64,000 nt of DNA from JADKIH01 sp031417555 (GTDB lineage Bacteria > Bacteroidota > Bacteroidia > AKYH767-A > 2013-40CM-41-45): positions 50,686-114,685 of the forward strand of contig JANOVV010000112.1 in the NCBI GenBank assembly GCA_031417555.1, read 5' to 3'. Position numbers and translations under genes: made by a program. Within the stretch, counting starts at the first letter, position 1. Each line of letters starts with the position of its first letter. The notes beneath the pieces were generated by a model. The model searched no databases and was not told where the DNA came from. It worked only from the letters and a program-made list of their open reading frames with translations. Shown piece after piece: positions 1 to 9,085 of this stretch.

Positions 1-442
1 TAAGAAAGATATAAATATTGGAATGGCGACTGCACTTCCGTCGGGAAACCTTATTGTTCCGGTAATAAAAAATGCGGATTATTTGAATCTGATTGGAATT
101 ACTAAGATGGTAAACGATCTTGCCAACCGTGCGAGAAATAATAAATTAAAGCCTGAAGAAATTCAGGATGGAACATTTACAATTACCAACGTTGGAACTT
201 TTGGAAATGTGATGGGCACTCCGATAATCAACCAGCCACAAGTTGCAATACTGGCATTAGGAGCTATTCGCAAAAAACCTGTTGTAATTGAAACTCCGGA
301 GGGCGATACTATAGGAATCAGACAAATGATGTTTTTATCTTTATCCTATGATCATCGTGTAGTTGATGGTAGTTTGGGCGGTAGTTTTTTAAGACGTATT
401 GCCGATTACCTTGAACAATTTGATGCATCACGGCAGATTTGA
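1..442 (+). CDS. 2-oxoacid dehydrogenase acyltransferase (E2), C-terminal part
   Basis: The reading frame is already open at base 2, so this is the 3' end of a gene that begins outside the window. The visible ~146 residues are the end of the E2 catalytic domain, which moves the acyl group from the lipoyl arm to CoA. The signature SYDHRVVDG with the catalytic His lies near 345-370, and the segment FTITNVGTFG is typical of the family. Lipoyl and E1/E3-binding domains would lie upstream and cannot be seen. The substrate (pyruvate, 2-oxoglutarate or branched-chain acids) cannot be told from this part. A fused E1 gene lies about 33 kb away and may be its partner. The next gene starts 24 bases downstream on the same strand. 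Confidence 0.9.
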   Translation, partial: KKDINIGMATALPSGNLIVPVIKNADYLNLIGITKMVNDLANRARNNKLKPEEIQDGTFTITNVGTFGNVMGTPIINQPQVAILALGAIRKKPVVIETPEGDTIGIRQMMFLSLSYDHRVVDGSLGGSFLRRIADYLEQFDASRQI

Positions 443-466
443 TATTTTATTCGTTTAATTTTATCT

Positions 467-2053
467 ATGGTTAAAGGATTATTTCTTTTTCTTTTTCTTT
501 CTATTGCACCAGCTGTCGTTATTGCACAGAAAACAAAACCACACCTACTTTCCAAATCAGAAATAAAAAAATTAAAAAAAGAAGGCTCAATAAAGTTTGC
601 GGCATCGGATTATAAGAATGCTTTAAATTCTTATCTGGAGCTTTATAAAACGGATCCTCAAAATATAGATTATATTTATAGGATTGGCTTTTGTTATTTA
701 GAAACTTCCATTGATAAACGAGCGGCTATGAAGTATCTTGAGATAGCCAATCAATCGAAAGTTGCTAAAAAGGAATGGATTTATTTTCTAGGTTTAGCAT
801 ACATGTATAATGAAAAGTGGGACGAAGCTATTAATGCTTTCAATACTTATAAAGAAACGTCACGATCAAAGCTTATTAAAGATTTTTTAAATCCTGTGCG
901 TATGATAGAGATGTGTATAAATGGTAAAGAACTCTCATCTAATCCTGTTCACTGTAGATTTACAAATCTTGGAAGAAATATTAATTCCCCATTTGAAGAA
1001 TACAATCCATTTATCTCTGCTGATGAAAAATCAATTGTATTTACTTCTCGTCGAAAGGGAAATGTTGGAGGATATATTGAAGAACTCGGCTTATATACTG
1101 CAGACATATATCGTTCACTTTGGAAAGATACAGCTTGGGGTAAGTCAAAAAATATGGGTGCCGGTATTAATTCGGAATGGGATGAAGAATCGGTTGGGTA
1201 TACATCTTTGGGTGATATGGTATTTATTTATTTTGAAACCCTTGATATATTCGGTGATTTAGGAACTTCAAGTTTAAAAGGAAAAATGTGGCAAAAATTT
1301 GAATTACTTTTTCCGCAGATTAATTCAAATGTGTATGAAGGTGGTGCCTGTATGTCGAATGATGGATCCACTATCTTTTTTTCAAGTACAAGGAAAGACG
1401 GTCATGGAGGTACAGATATCTGGATGATTAAAAAAGGCAAAAACGGAGTTTGGGGGAATGCAATTAATCTTGGAAATACAATAAATACAATTTATGATGA
1501 AGATATTCCTTTTCTTTCCTTAGATGGAAAAAGATTATACTTTAGTTCCAAAGGTTGGAATAGTATGGGAGGCTTTGACATTTTTTATTCTGATTGGAGT
1601 GATTCATTAAAAAACTGGCTTGAACCTGTAAATATAGGTTTTCCAATTAACGATGCAGATGACAATAAATTTATTTCATTGACAGGTGATGAAAGATTTG
1701 CTTTTGTTTCTGCGGTCAAACCGGATGGATACGGCGAAAGGGATATCTATAAAGTAGAATTTCTGGATACACTAAATCATTCTTTTTGCCAACTAATAAC
1801 AGGATCAATAACAGGTCTTGGTGGAAAAATTGAAATAACAAAAATTACATTGGAAAATTTTAAGACATTAGAACTTTCCGAATATCGTCCTGTTACTTCT
1901 ACATTCCAGTTTGTCTTTGCTGTAAAACCGGGAGTATATACCTTACGTGCTGAAGGATATAATTTTTTACCTTATACAGAAGATATTGTAGTTCATAATG
2001 AATATCCTCCGATAGAAATTAAAAGAAATATAAAAGTAAAGTCATCCAAATAA
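467..2053 (+). CDS. Exported TPR / PD40 beta-propeller protein
   Basis: This 528-residue protein has a clear signal peptide (hydrophobic residues 4-20, cleavage near VIAQ). TPR-like helices follow at about 30-140, then a WD40-like PD40 propeller at about 165-430 with recurring 'ifFSSTRKDGHGGTDIW' and 'LYFSSKG..GGFDIFYSD' blades. The last ~80 residues look like a carboxypeptidase-regulatory-like beta sandwich. The order matches PorE-type proteins of the Bacteroidota envelope, but the OmpA peptidoglycan-binding domain is missing. The gene at 21613-23550 has the same layout with OmpA. A periplasmic or outer-membrane-associated scaffold role is inferred. The next gene starts 3 bases downstream, so they are probably co-transcribed. 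Confidence 0.8.
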   Translation: MVKGLFLFLFLSIAPAVVIAQKTKPHLLSKSEIKKLKKEGSIKFAASDYKNALNSYLELYKTDPQNIDYIYRIGFCYLETSIDKRAAMKYLEIANQSKVAKKEWIYFLGLAYMYNEKWDEAINAFNTYKETSRSKLIKDFLNPVRMIEMCINGKELSSNPVHCRFTNLGRNINSPFEEYNPFISADEKSIVFTSRRKGNVGGYIEELGLYTADIYRSLWKDTAWGKSKNMGAGINSEWDEESVGYTSLGDMVFIYFETLDIFGDLGTSSLKGKMWQKFELLFPQINSNVYEGGACMSNDGSTIFFSSTRKDGHGGTDIWMIKKGKNGVWGNAINLGNTINTIYDEDIPFLSLDGKRLYFSSKGWNSMGGFDIFYSDWSDSLKNWLEPVNIGFPINDADDNKFISLTGDERFAFVSAVKPDGYGERDIYKVEFLDTLNHSFCQLITGSITGLGGKIEITKITLENFKTLELSEYRPVTSTFQFVFAVKPGVYTLRAEGYNFLPYTEDIVVHNEYPPIEIKRNIKVKSSK

Positions 2054-2056
2054 GTT

Positions 2057-2824
2057 ATGAATTTAAATTTAAAACGCCCGCTTGTTTTCCTAGATATAGA
2101 GGCAACAGGTTTAAATATAGGAAGTGATCGGATTGTGGAAATTGCTTTATTGAAAATTTCGGCAAATGGAAAAAAAGATTCAAAAGTTTTTAAAATAAAT
2201 CCGACTATACCCATTCCGGAAGAAGTTTCAAAAATTCACGGAATTTTTGATAAAGATGTGGCTGATAGTCCGACTTTTTGTGAATTGTCTAAAGAAATAA
2301 ATTCCTTTATCGGAGGTTGTGACCTGGCGGGATATAATTCAAATAAATTTGATATTCCGATGCTTATTGAAGAATTTACGAGGTGTGATATCCACTTCGA
2401 TTTAAGTTCAAGGAAACTTATTGATGTGCAAAATATTTTCCATAAGATGGAGCAACGTACTCTTGCGGCTGCTTATATGTTTTATTGCAACAAGAGTCTT
2501 GTTAATGCACATACTGCCGAAGCAGATACCAATGCTACTTTTGAAGTTCTAATTTCTCAATTAGAAAAATATGAAACACTGAAAAATGATGTTGATTTTC
2601 TTTCGCAATTCAGCAGTATCAATAAAAATGTAGACCTTGCCGGAAGAATAGTTTTTAATGAGAAGGGCGATGAAGTATTTAATTTTGGAAAATATAAAGG
2701 TCGATTAGTCAATGAAATATTTACTGCAGAGCCCTCCTACTATGATTGGATGATGAAAGGTGATTTTGCGACGAATACTAAGACTGTAATTACCCAGTTG
2801 AGGTTGCGTGGAGGGAAGAAATGA
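2057..2824 (+). CDS. DEDDh 3'-5' exonuclease with ExoX-like C-terminal domain
   Basis: The 255-residue protein begins with the Exo I motif FLDIEATGL (acidic D and E at about 12 and 14). An Exo II region with an Asn/Asp-rich stretch (GYNSNKFDIPML) comes next, and the Exo III motif HTAEAD follows near 150, as in the RNase T / DNA polymerase III epsilon family. The tail (about 208-250, FNFGKYKGRLVNEI...YYDWM) resembles the small C-terminal module of exodeoxyribonuclease X. It is therefore expected to degrade DNA (or RNA) from the 3' end using two metal ions, in repair or turnover. It is much too short to be a polymerase subunit. It follows the PD40 gene by 3 bases. Confidence 0.85.
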   Translation: MNLNLKRPLVFLDIEATGLNIGSDRIVEIALLKISANGKKDSKVFKINPTIPIPEEVSKIHGIFDKDVADSPTFCELSKEINSFIGGCDLAGYNSNKFDIPMLIEEFTRCDIHFDLSSRKLIDVQNIFHKMEQRTLAAAYMFYCNKSLVNAHTAEADTNATFEVLISQLEKYETLKNDVDFLSQFSSINKNVDLAGRIVFNEKGDEVFNFGKYKGRLVNEIFTAEPSYYDWMMKGDFATNTKTVITQLRLRGGKK

Positions 2825-2894
2825 TATGGAAAATTATTCCGGATGTTTTCGGGATAAAGTTTATTAATTTGCTATTATCTTATTCTATTTAAAA

Positions 2895-3506
2895 ATGAAA
2901 TTCATTTGTATTGGTCGTAATTATGTGAAGCACGCATTGGAGCTTAATAATGAAATCCCCGGTGAGCCTATTTTTTTTCTTAAGCCGGATACGGCATTAT
3001 TGCCAAAAGGTCAGGTATTTTATATCCCGGCGTTTTCGAATGACATACATCATGAGATTGAAATCGTTTTACGTATTTCTAAAGAAGGCAAAAATATATC
3101 GGAAGAGTTTGCATCACGGTATTATGATGCATTGACTGTCGGAATAGATTTTACGGCGAGAGACATTCAGCAGAAGCAAAAAGAAAAAGGACTTCCCTGG
3201 GAGCCGGCAAAAGCGTTTGATCATTCAGCGCCGGTGGGCAATATTATTTCATTAAATGATTTAAAGAATAAAAATAAAATACTCTTTCACCTTGATATAA
3301 ATGGTAAAACTGTTCAAAAAGGAGACAGTACTTTAATGATTAATACTTTTGAAAAAATAATCAGTTACGTTTCAAAATTTATTACACTAAGAAAAGGCGA
3401 TTTGGTTTTTACAGGCACACCGGAAGGTGTTAGTCAGGTTAAAGCAGGTGATTTATTGGAATGTTATCTTGAAGATGAATGTTTGTTGAAAGTTAGCGTA
3501 AAATAA
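2895..3506 (+). CDS. Fumarylacetoacetate hydrolase family protein
   Basis: The 203-residue protein is a compact FAH-fold enzyme of the FAHD1/YcgM type. It opens with KFICIGRNYVKHALEL and has FFLKPDTAL, the metal-binding EIEIVL acidic cluster near 55-60, and the late motif GDLVFTGTPEGV near 170. Family members hydrolyse acylpyruvates, decarboxylate oxaloacetate, or act on 2-keto-4-pentenoate-like products; sequence alone does not choose among these. It lacks the N-terminal SH3-like domain of true fumarylacetoacetase. It lies 70 bases after the exonuclease on the same strand and may be the last gene of that operon, since the next genes point the other way. Confidence 0.85.
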   Translation: MKFICIGRNYVKHALELNNEIPGEPIFFLKPDTALLPKGQVFYIPAFSNDIHHEIEIVLRISKEGKNISEEFASRYYDALTVGIDFTARDIQQKQKEKGLPWEPAKAFDHSAPVGNIISLNDLKNKNKILFHLDINGKTVQKGDSTLMINTFEKIISYVSKFITLRKGDLVFTGTPEGVSQVKAGDLLECYLEDECLLKVSVK

Positions 3507-3624
3507 TTTTGGAGTTTTTTTCATGTTCTAATTTCAATAAAACACAGATATAAATTATTCTAATCGGTTTCTTTTTTTTGAGGAATGAGTTAAAAGCAAC
3601 ATTCTTTAAATCATGATTTTTATT

Positions 3625-4056
3625 CTATTTTAAAGTATCAGTGTTAGTAGCTCCACTTTCAATTGTATTAACACCTTCAGAGCTGTTAATTGATTCTTTG
3701 CTTAGCAATACCTTCCATTTTCCTTCAACTTTGACAACGGGCAATTGCAATTCACCATCTTTTCCTTCTTCTTTATAATAAATTATAGCATTGTCTCCAT
3801 CAATTTTTTCACGTAGAATTTCGAATTTTAAATTTTTACCTGTAGAGTCAGCACTCATTTTTTTAAATCCTGACATCATATCAAGAAGTTTCTCAGTTTC
3901 TTCGGTACCATATTTTTTAGCTGTTTCATAATCTTCTATACTCATAGCTTTGAGAAATTTTTCTGCTAATGAACGCGGAGTATCTTTTCCGCCACAAGCT
4001 GCAATAGAAATAGCAATGAATAAAAGAATGCGAATTGAATATTTATTGTTTTTCAT
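3625..4056 (-). CDS. DUF4878-like lipoprotein
   Basis: This 143-residue protein has a lipoprotein signal (hydrophobic 10-19, lipobox ISIAAC with Cys near 21). About 90 residues that look like the cystatin-like DUF4878 fold follow: 'PRSLAEKFLKAMSIEDYETAKKYGT' (given here only as the family's opening helix), then beta strands around 'AIIYYKEEG' and 'KVEGKWKVLL'. Such domains are common in Bacteroidota envelope lipoproteins and no function is established. The Ser/Thr-rich last 20 residues look unstructured. It starts 8 bases after the stop of the YiiX-like gene and is the last gene of the minus-strand run rocF-argS-yiiX-like. Confidence 0.7.
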   Translation of the reverse strand: MKNNKYSIRILLFIAISIAACGGKDTPRSLAEKFLKAMSIEDYETAKKYGTEETEKLLDMMSGFKKMSADSTGKNLKFEILREKIDGDNAIIYYKEEGKDGELQLPVVKVEGKWKVLLSKESINSSEGVNTIESGATNTDTLK

Positions 4057-4064
4057 TTTATGAG

Positions 4065-4706
4065 TTAAAAAGAGTAATTGATTGAATATATTTTTTTTGA
4101 ATGTGAAGAAAGATAAATATTATCACATGCTTCATATTTTACACCTGAAAAAGTTGTTAAAGGTAAAAAATTTTCTTGTCCGGAAACTTTTATAAGAATT
4201 TTATAGATAAGCTCAGTACAATACATCTTATCGTCTGTGGAAAGGTTAAAACCGGTATCGAATTCTAAATTTTTCGAAAAATAATACGCAGCCAGTGAAT
4301 CTATTTTTTTTCCGCTTTGATCCATACGGTAAACTGCAAAGGAATTTGATTGATGGGGGTTGCAAAAATAACTGAGGGGGTCTTTTCTCATTTTATTATT
4401 CATTCCTCGTTCACCACCTAAAATGTGGTAAACGAATACCATACCATTTTCTTTATGTATAATGCCTGCATGTGAATATCGGGGATCGGTTAATGATAGT
4501 TTGCGAAAAGCATAACTAATAACTCCCCTTCCATCACGAAATATAATATCACCTGAACGAAACAATGAATCCGGTATAACAGGTGTTTTAATTTTTCCGG
4601 TTGATTTATATGTTTGAACTATTTCTTCATTTCTATTTTTAAAAGAAATCATCAACGATGCTCCAATTAAAAATGTAATAAGAAATAAATCAGGAAATTT
4701 TTTCAT
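4065..4706 (-). CDS. YiiX/YebB-like NlpC/P60-superfamily cysteine hydrolase
   Basis: The 213-residue protein has an N-terminal membrane anchor or signal (about 8-22) and then the circularly permuted papain-like fold of the YiiX family. SGDIIFRDG opens the domain, YSHAGIIH carries the likely catalytic His near 80, and MYCTELIYKIL carries the likely catalytic Cys near 165. Relatives act on peptide or lipid amide/ester bonds, and exact substrates are mostly unknown. The N-terminal anchor suggests the enzyme works in the periplasm. Its ATG follows the stop codon of argS directly (TAAATG on the minus strand), which implies translational coupling, although no functional link to ArgRS is obvious. 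Confidence 0.75.
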   Translation of the reverse strand: MKKFPDLFLITFLIGASLMISFKNRNEEIVQTYKSTGKIKTPVIPDSLFRSGDIIFRDGRGVISYAFRKLSLTDPRYSHAGIIHKENGMVFVYHILGGERGMNNKMRKDPLSYFCNPHQSNSFAVYRMDQSGKKIDSLAAYYFSKNLEFDTGFNLSTDDKMYCTELIYKILIKVSGQENFLPLTTFSGVKYEACDNIYLSSHSKKIYSINYSF

Positions 4707-6527
4707 TTACATTCTTTCCGGGACATTAATTCCTAATAAATTCATCGATTCTCTGATTACCGAAGATGTTAGCTCACTAATTTTCAATCGAAATGAAGAA
4801 GTTTCGAGCTGACTTTCGTCGACAATTACATGGTCATGATAAAAATGATTGTATGCTTTAGCTACTTCGTAAACATAATTTGCTACCAGGGCCGGACTAT
4901 AATTTTCTCCTGCTTCTCGCACAGTTTGGGGATATAAATAGATTAAATGAATAAGCGATTTTTCTTCTTTCGATAATTTATGAGAGGAAAAATCAGATTC
5001 AACTTTTTTTATTGAATTTCCTTTACGCAAAACTGAACGAATTCTTGCATATGTGTATTGTATAAATGGACCTGTATTTCCATTGAGGTCAATGCTTTCT
5101 GCCGGATTAAAAAGCATTCTTTTCTTTGGATCTACTTTTAAAATAAAGTATTTCAAAGCACCCATTCCCAGAGTGTGATAAAGATCTTTTGCTACTTCGT
5201 TATCATAATCGTCGAGTTTGCCTTGTGCTTTGGTAGTCATTTCAGCTTGCTCTACAATTTCTGCAATAAGATCATCGCCATCGACAACAGTTCCTTCTCG
5301 CGATTTCATTTTTCCGGAAGGAAGATCTACCATTCCGTAGGAAAGATGAAAAAGTCCATCCGCCCATGGGCGATTTAGTTTGCGGAATATTTCCCGTAAA
5401 ACTTTAAAATGATGCTCTTGCTCATTGCCGACGACATAAATTAATTTTTCGAGTCCGGGATAATCATCGAACCTTAGTTGTGCCGTTCCAATATCCTGAG
5501 TAATATATACACTGGTGCCATCGCTGCGTAGAAGAACTTTTTGTTCGAGTCCGGCATCTGTGAGATCGATGCGTACAGAGCCATCATCGGAGCGAAAAAA
5601 AACTTTTTCGGTGAGTCCATTTTCAACCATTTTTTTCCCAAGCAGATACGTGTCGGATTCGTAATAGATTTTATCGAAAGAAACACCAAGCTTTTTATAG
5701 GTTACTGCAAAACCTTCGTAAACCCAATTGTTCATTGTCTTCCACAAGTCTTTCGTGTGGCTATCGCCTGCTTCCCATTTTCGAAGCATTTCTTCAATTT
5801 CTTTCTGTAGCGGTGCTTTTTTTTCGGCCTCTTCCTTGCTCATTCCATTTTTGATGAGGTCTTCAACTTGCTCACGGAATTTTTTATCGAAGAGTACATA
5901 ATATTTACCCACAAGGTGATCACCTTTCATTCCTGTGGAAGCAGGAGTTTCATTGTTGCCAAATTTTTCCCAGGCAAGCATTGATTTACAAATATGGATA
6001 CCACGGTCGTTAACAAGGTTAACCATTACGACTTTATTTCCGTTAGCTTTTAGAATCTGTGAGACAGAAAATCCTAAAAGGTTGTTACGAATATGTCCGA
6101 GGTGTAAAGGTTTATTGGTATTAGGAGAGGAATATTCGACCATCAGATAACCGGGTGGTTTTCCGGCTTGAATGGAAGAAGAAGAAAAAAGTAAATTATT
6201 ATCCGTACTTACAGAGAGGAGAAAGTTTATCCAAAAAGCACTTTCAATTTTGAGGTTTAGAAAACCTTTTACGACATTATAACTTTCGAGAGGAAATGTT
6301 GATGATTTTATATAATCGCCTATATCGATAGCCGTTGCTTCAGGCGATTTTTTTGAAACTTTTGTCCAGGGAAAAACAACAAGTGTGACATCGCCTTCAA
6401 ATTCTTTTTTTGTTTCCTGAAATAGGATTTCGTTAACGGGAACTTCTGTAGTATAAAGGTTTTTGATTGCAAGAGCAATGACATCTTTCAATGGATTCTC
6501 AAACTGAAGAAAATTAATTTCTTTCAT
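4707..6527 (-). CDS. argS: Arginyl-tRNA synthetase
   Basis: This 606-residue class I synthetase charges tRNA-Arg in the cytoplasm. The N-terminal additional domain (about 1-110) is followed by EYSSPNTNKPLHLGHIRNN, whose HLGH is the HIGH ATP-binding motif (about 140-150). The KMSKS position is held by GKMKSREG near 400. The C-terminal anticodon-binding DALR domain starts near 480 and ends with the usual NLLGINVPERM. The length is normal for the family. It starts 2 bases after the arginase stop, so enzymes that charge and consume arginine sit in one operon. The stop is fused to the start of the YiiX-like gene. Confidence 0.97.
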   Translation of the reverse strand: MKEINFLQFENPLKDVIALAIKNLYTTEVPVNEILFQETKKEFEGDVTLVVFPWTKVSKKSPEATAIDIGDYIKSSTFPLESYNVVKGFLNLKIESAFWINFLLSVSTDNNLLFSSSSIQAGKPPGYLMVEYSSPNTNKPLHLGHIRNNLLGFSVSQILKANGNKVVMVNLVNDRGIHICKSMLAWEKFGNNETPASTGMKGDHLVGKYYVLFDKKFREQVEDLIKNGMSKEEAEKKAPLQKEIEEMLRKWEAGDSHTKDLWKTMNNWVYEGFAVTYKKLGVSFDKIYYESDTYLLGKKMVENGLTEKVFFRSDDGSVRIDLTDAGLEQKVLLRSDGTSVYITQDIGTAQLRFDDYPGLEKLIYVVGNEQEHHFKVLREIFRKLNRPWADGLFHLSYGMVDLPSGKMKSREGTVVDGDDLIAEIVEQAEMTTKAQGKLDDYDNEVAKDLYHTLGMGALKYFILKVDPKKRMLFNPAESIDLNGNTGPFIQYTYARIRSVLRKGNSIKKVESDFSSHKLSKEEKSLIHLIYLYPQTVREAGENYSPALVANYVYEVAKAYNHFYHDHVIVDESQLETSSFRLKISELTSSVIRESMNLLGINVPERM

Positions 6528-6529
6528 AA

Positions 6530-7474
6530 TTAAGTAGTGAGCTGGCTTACGACTCGTTGGAGAATTTCAAAGGTATTCTCAGCCATGAGATTTTCTTTAT
6601 CAAGGGTTGGGTTTACTTCGGCTATTTCGAAACAGACGACGCGTTCATTTTGGATAAGTCGAACAAGAAGACTTCCGGCTTCTTTTTCGGTGATACCATT
6701 TCTTACGGGTGTTCCGGTTCCTTTACTGATGGATGAATCCATTGAATCTACATCGAAAGAAATATAGATATTGTGGCAACGGTTAAGATGAGCAAGGGCG
6801 TCGCGGGCAATCTTCTCCACTCCATTGCGCTTCACTTCATTGGTACTAAAAGTTTTCACCTTGTGTTTCTTTAACAGATAAGATTCTTCCGGTTCAACAT
6901 CGCGGATGCCGATATAAACGATATCGCTGTATTCTATTTTAGGCGAAATGTTTCCGATTTTTTTAATTCTTGACCAATATTCGAGTGTCTCTTTATCGGG
7001 TTTATTCATTTTGTTTTGGGAATTATCTTCGCCCAGAACAGCGGCCAAAGGCATACCATGCATATTCCCGGAAGGACTCGTCCATGGAGAGTGAAGATCA
7101 GCATGAGCATCGATCCAAATCACTCCGAGGCGTTGTTTTGGGTAAGCCATGCGAATACCCGAAATGGTTCCGGCAGAAGTACTATGGTCGCCGGCCAGAA
7201 TAATCGGAAACTCATTATTTTTAAGAGAAGTTTTTACCAGATTGGCGGTACGTTCGAGAATGGCGAGCAGTCCTTTTATCCTTTTGGCATAAAGACTTCC
7301 GGTTGATTCGAAGAGTAGCTGATTTTCTACCTGGACTTCAATTGACTCTATTTTCCGGAACAGATTACTTCCATAATCGAGGGCGGCAATCTTAATAGCA
7401 TCGGGTCCCATGCTGGCGCCACGCGTGCCTGCACCTATTTCGGACTTCACTTCGATGAATCTGATTTTTTTCAT
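6530..7474 (-). CDS. rocF: Arginase (ureohydrolase family)
   Basis: The 314-residue enzyme has all binuclear-manganese motifs of ureohydrolases: AGDHS near 97, WIDAHADLHSP near 125, and SFDVDSMD near 245. SPSGNMHGMPLA, the substrate-loop motif of arginases rather than agmatinases, is also present. It is expected to hydrolyse arginine to ornithine and urea in the cytoplasm. It heads the minus-strand operon rocF-argS-yiiX-like-DUF4878, and the gene for arginine decarboxylase points away from it across a 140-base gap. The two enzymes that compete for arginine thus share one intergenic region, which contains spaced repeats that could bind a regulator. Agmatinase or formiminoglutamase activity is a less likely alternative. 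Confidence 0.9.
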   Translation of the reverse strand: MKKIRFIEVKSEIGAGTRGASMGPDAIKIAALDYGSNLFRKIESIEVQVENQLLFESTGSLYAKRIKGLLAILERTANLVKTSLKNNEFPIILAGDHSTSAGTISGIRMAYPKQRLGVIWIDAHADLHSPWTSPSGNMHGMPLAAVLGEDNSQNKMNKPDKETLEYWSRIKKIGNISPKIEYSDIVYIGIRDVEPEESYLLKKHKVKTFSTNEVKRNGVEKIARDALAHLNRCHNIYISFDVDSMDSSISKGTGTPVRNGITEKEAGSLLVRLIQNERVVCFEIAEVNPTLDKENLMAENTFEILQRVVSQLTT

Positions 7475-7530
7475 TCTTATTTTAAGTTTATTTCAAGATA
7501 AAAATATTTTTTACAACGTAGTCAATAAAA

Positions 7531-7580
7531 GTAAGTTACTTACATTAGCAAAAAACTAACGATCCGTCTTACTTACATTA
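7531..7580. promoter_or_regulatory. Two direct repeats 33 bp apart between rocF and the arginine decarboxylase gene
   Basis: TTACTTACATTA occurs at 7536-7547 and again at 7569-7580, exactly 33 bp (about three helical turns) apart. The first copy overlaps a perfect 6-bp inverted repeat, GTAAGT-T-ACTTAC (7531-7543). This is visible in the sequence. That it is an operator for a regulator sensing arginine or polyamines is inference. Confidence 0.4.
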
Positions 7581-7614
7581 ACGGATTTTCAATTAACCAT
7601 TTACCTCATCACAG

Positions 7615-9018
7615 ATGAAGAACACCTACCGCGATCTGATCGAACAGACGTTTTACTTTCCTCAGGAAGGATTTGAAGTAATCGATAATCAACTTCACTT
7701 TTATGGAATTGATCTTATGGATATTATAAAACAATACGGAACACCATTAAAGATTACTTACCTGCCTAAAATTGGATCGCAAATTAAGAAAGCAAAACGG
7801 ATTTTCAATGTTGCTATCGCTAAAGCCGATTATAAAGGAAGTTATACGTATTGTTATTGTACGAAAAGTTCTCATTTCAGTTATATTCTCCATGAGGCAT
7901 TAAAACATGATATTCATCTGGAAACATCATCTGCCTTTGACATACCTATTGTTCGTTCATTATTTGCCGAGAAAAAGATCAATAAGAGTGTTTATATAAT
8001 ATGCAATGGCTATAAACGACCACAGTATATTGAAAACATTGTAGATCTTATTAATGATGGCTTTGAAAATGTTATACCGGTTCTCGACAGCATTAATGAG
8101 CTCCCACATTATGAAAAGAAAATTAAGGGAAGGAAAAAAGTAAAAGTTGGAATTCGTATAGCTGCGGAAGAAGAACCGAATTTTGAATTTTATACTTCCC
8201 GATTAGGTATCCGATACGATAAAATTAAGGACTATTACCTTAAACATTTAAAGAAAAGTACTCGTTTTCAGCTTAAAATGCTTCATTTTTTCATTAATAC
8301 AGGCATTAAAGACACAGCATATTACTGGAGTGAGCTCAATAAATGCGTTGAAGTTTACTGTGAGCTGAAAAAAGTTTGCCCTAGCTTGGATTCATTGGAT
8401 ATTGGAGGCGGATGGCCAATCAGAAAAACGCTCGGTTTTGAATATGATTATGAATACATGGCTGAACAAATTATCAAGCAGATAAAGACAGCATGCAGGG
8501 CTCAGGGAGTTGATGAACCCAATATCTTTACTGAATTCGGAAGCTTTACGGTAGCAGAAAGCGGTGCAACTTTGTTTTCGGTAGTTGAGACTAAACAACA
8601 AAATGATAATGAGTTATGGTATATGATTGATAGTTCTTTTATCACTGCTTTGCCTGATACGTGGGGCATTAAACAAAAGTTTATACTCCTTGCCATCAAT
8701 CACTGGGATAAGGAAAATACACGTATTAATATTGGCGGTTTGACTTGTGACAGCGATGATTATTACAATACTGAGTCTCATGTAAACCAGGTTTATCTTC
8801 CGGAAGAAAACAATTTGACAAAGGATCCATTATACATTGGCTTTTTTCATACGGGGGCTTATCAGGAAAGTATCGGAGGTTATGGAGGGATTCAACATTG
8901 TCTGGTACCGGCACCGAAGGTTGTAATTATAGATCGTGACGAAGAAGGAGAACTGACCACCAGGCTTTTTGCAAAAGAACAGAGTGCAAAGAGTATGTTA
9001 AAGATATTGGGCTATTAA
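7615..9018 (+). CDS. speA: Arginine decarboxylase, fold III PLP type
   Basis: The 467-residue protein is a fold-III (alanine-racemase-like barrel) PLP decarboxylase. The PLP lysine is expected in YCTKSSHF near 84, the glycine-rich phosphate-binding site is SLDIGGGWP near 260, and the C-terminal catalytic Cys lies in GGLTCDSDDYY near 380. Proteins of this length and type in Bacteroidota are annotated as arginine decarboxylases that make agmatine for polyamine synthesis; diaminopimelate, ornithine or carboxynorspermidine decarboxylation cannot be excluded. It is much shorter than E. coli SpeA (about 650 residues). It is divergent from arginase and ArgRS, which supports an arginine role. The ATG at 7615 gives the usual start. 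Confidence 0.75.
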   Translation: MKNTYRDLIEQTFYFPQEGFEVIDNQLHFYGIDLMDIIKQYGTPLKITYLPKIGSQIKKAKRIFNVAIAKADYKGSYTYCYCTKSSHFSYILHEALKHDIHLETSSAFDIPIVRSLFAEKKINKSVYIICNGYKRPQYIENIVDLINDGFENVIPVLDSINELPHYEKKIKGRKKVKVGIRIAAEEEPNFEFYTSRLGIRYDKIKDYYLKHLKKSTRFQLKMLHFFINTGIKDTAYYWSELNKCVEVYCELKKVCPSLDSLDIGGGWPIRKTLGFEYDYEYMAEQIIKQIKTACRAQGVDEPNIFTEFGSFTVAESGATLFSVVETKQQNDNELWYMIDSSFITALPDTWGIKQKFILLAINHWDKENTRINIGGLTCDSDDYYNTESHVNQVYLPEENNLTKDPLYIGFFHTGAYQESIGGYGGIQHCLVPAPKVVIIDRDEEGELTTRLFAKEQSAKSMLKILGY

Positions 9019-9085
9019 TAAAAGTTAGAAAATGAAAAATTAGTTGGTACTGCCAATCTAATAATAGGAAGCATACTTACATATT

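Noticed and set aside
5541..5810. 89-residue frame opposite argS
   Set aside because: It lies wholly inside argS, which has full family motifs, and shows no family resemblance itself.
9040..9061. Hairpin TTAGTTGG/CCAATCTAA between the convergent arginine decarboxylase and Smr genes
   Set aside because: One bulge, low GC and no T tract on either strand, so not called a terminator.
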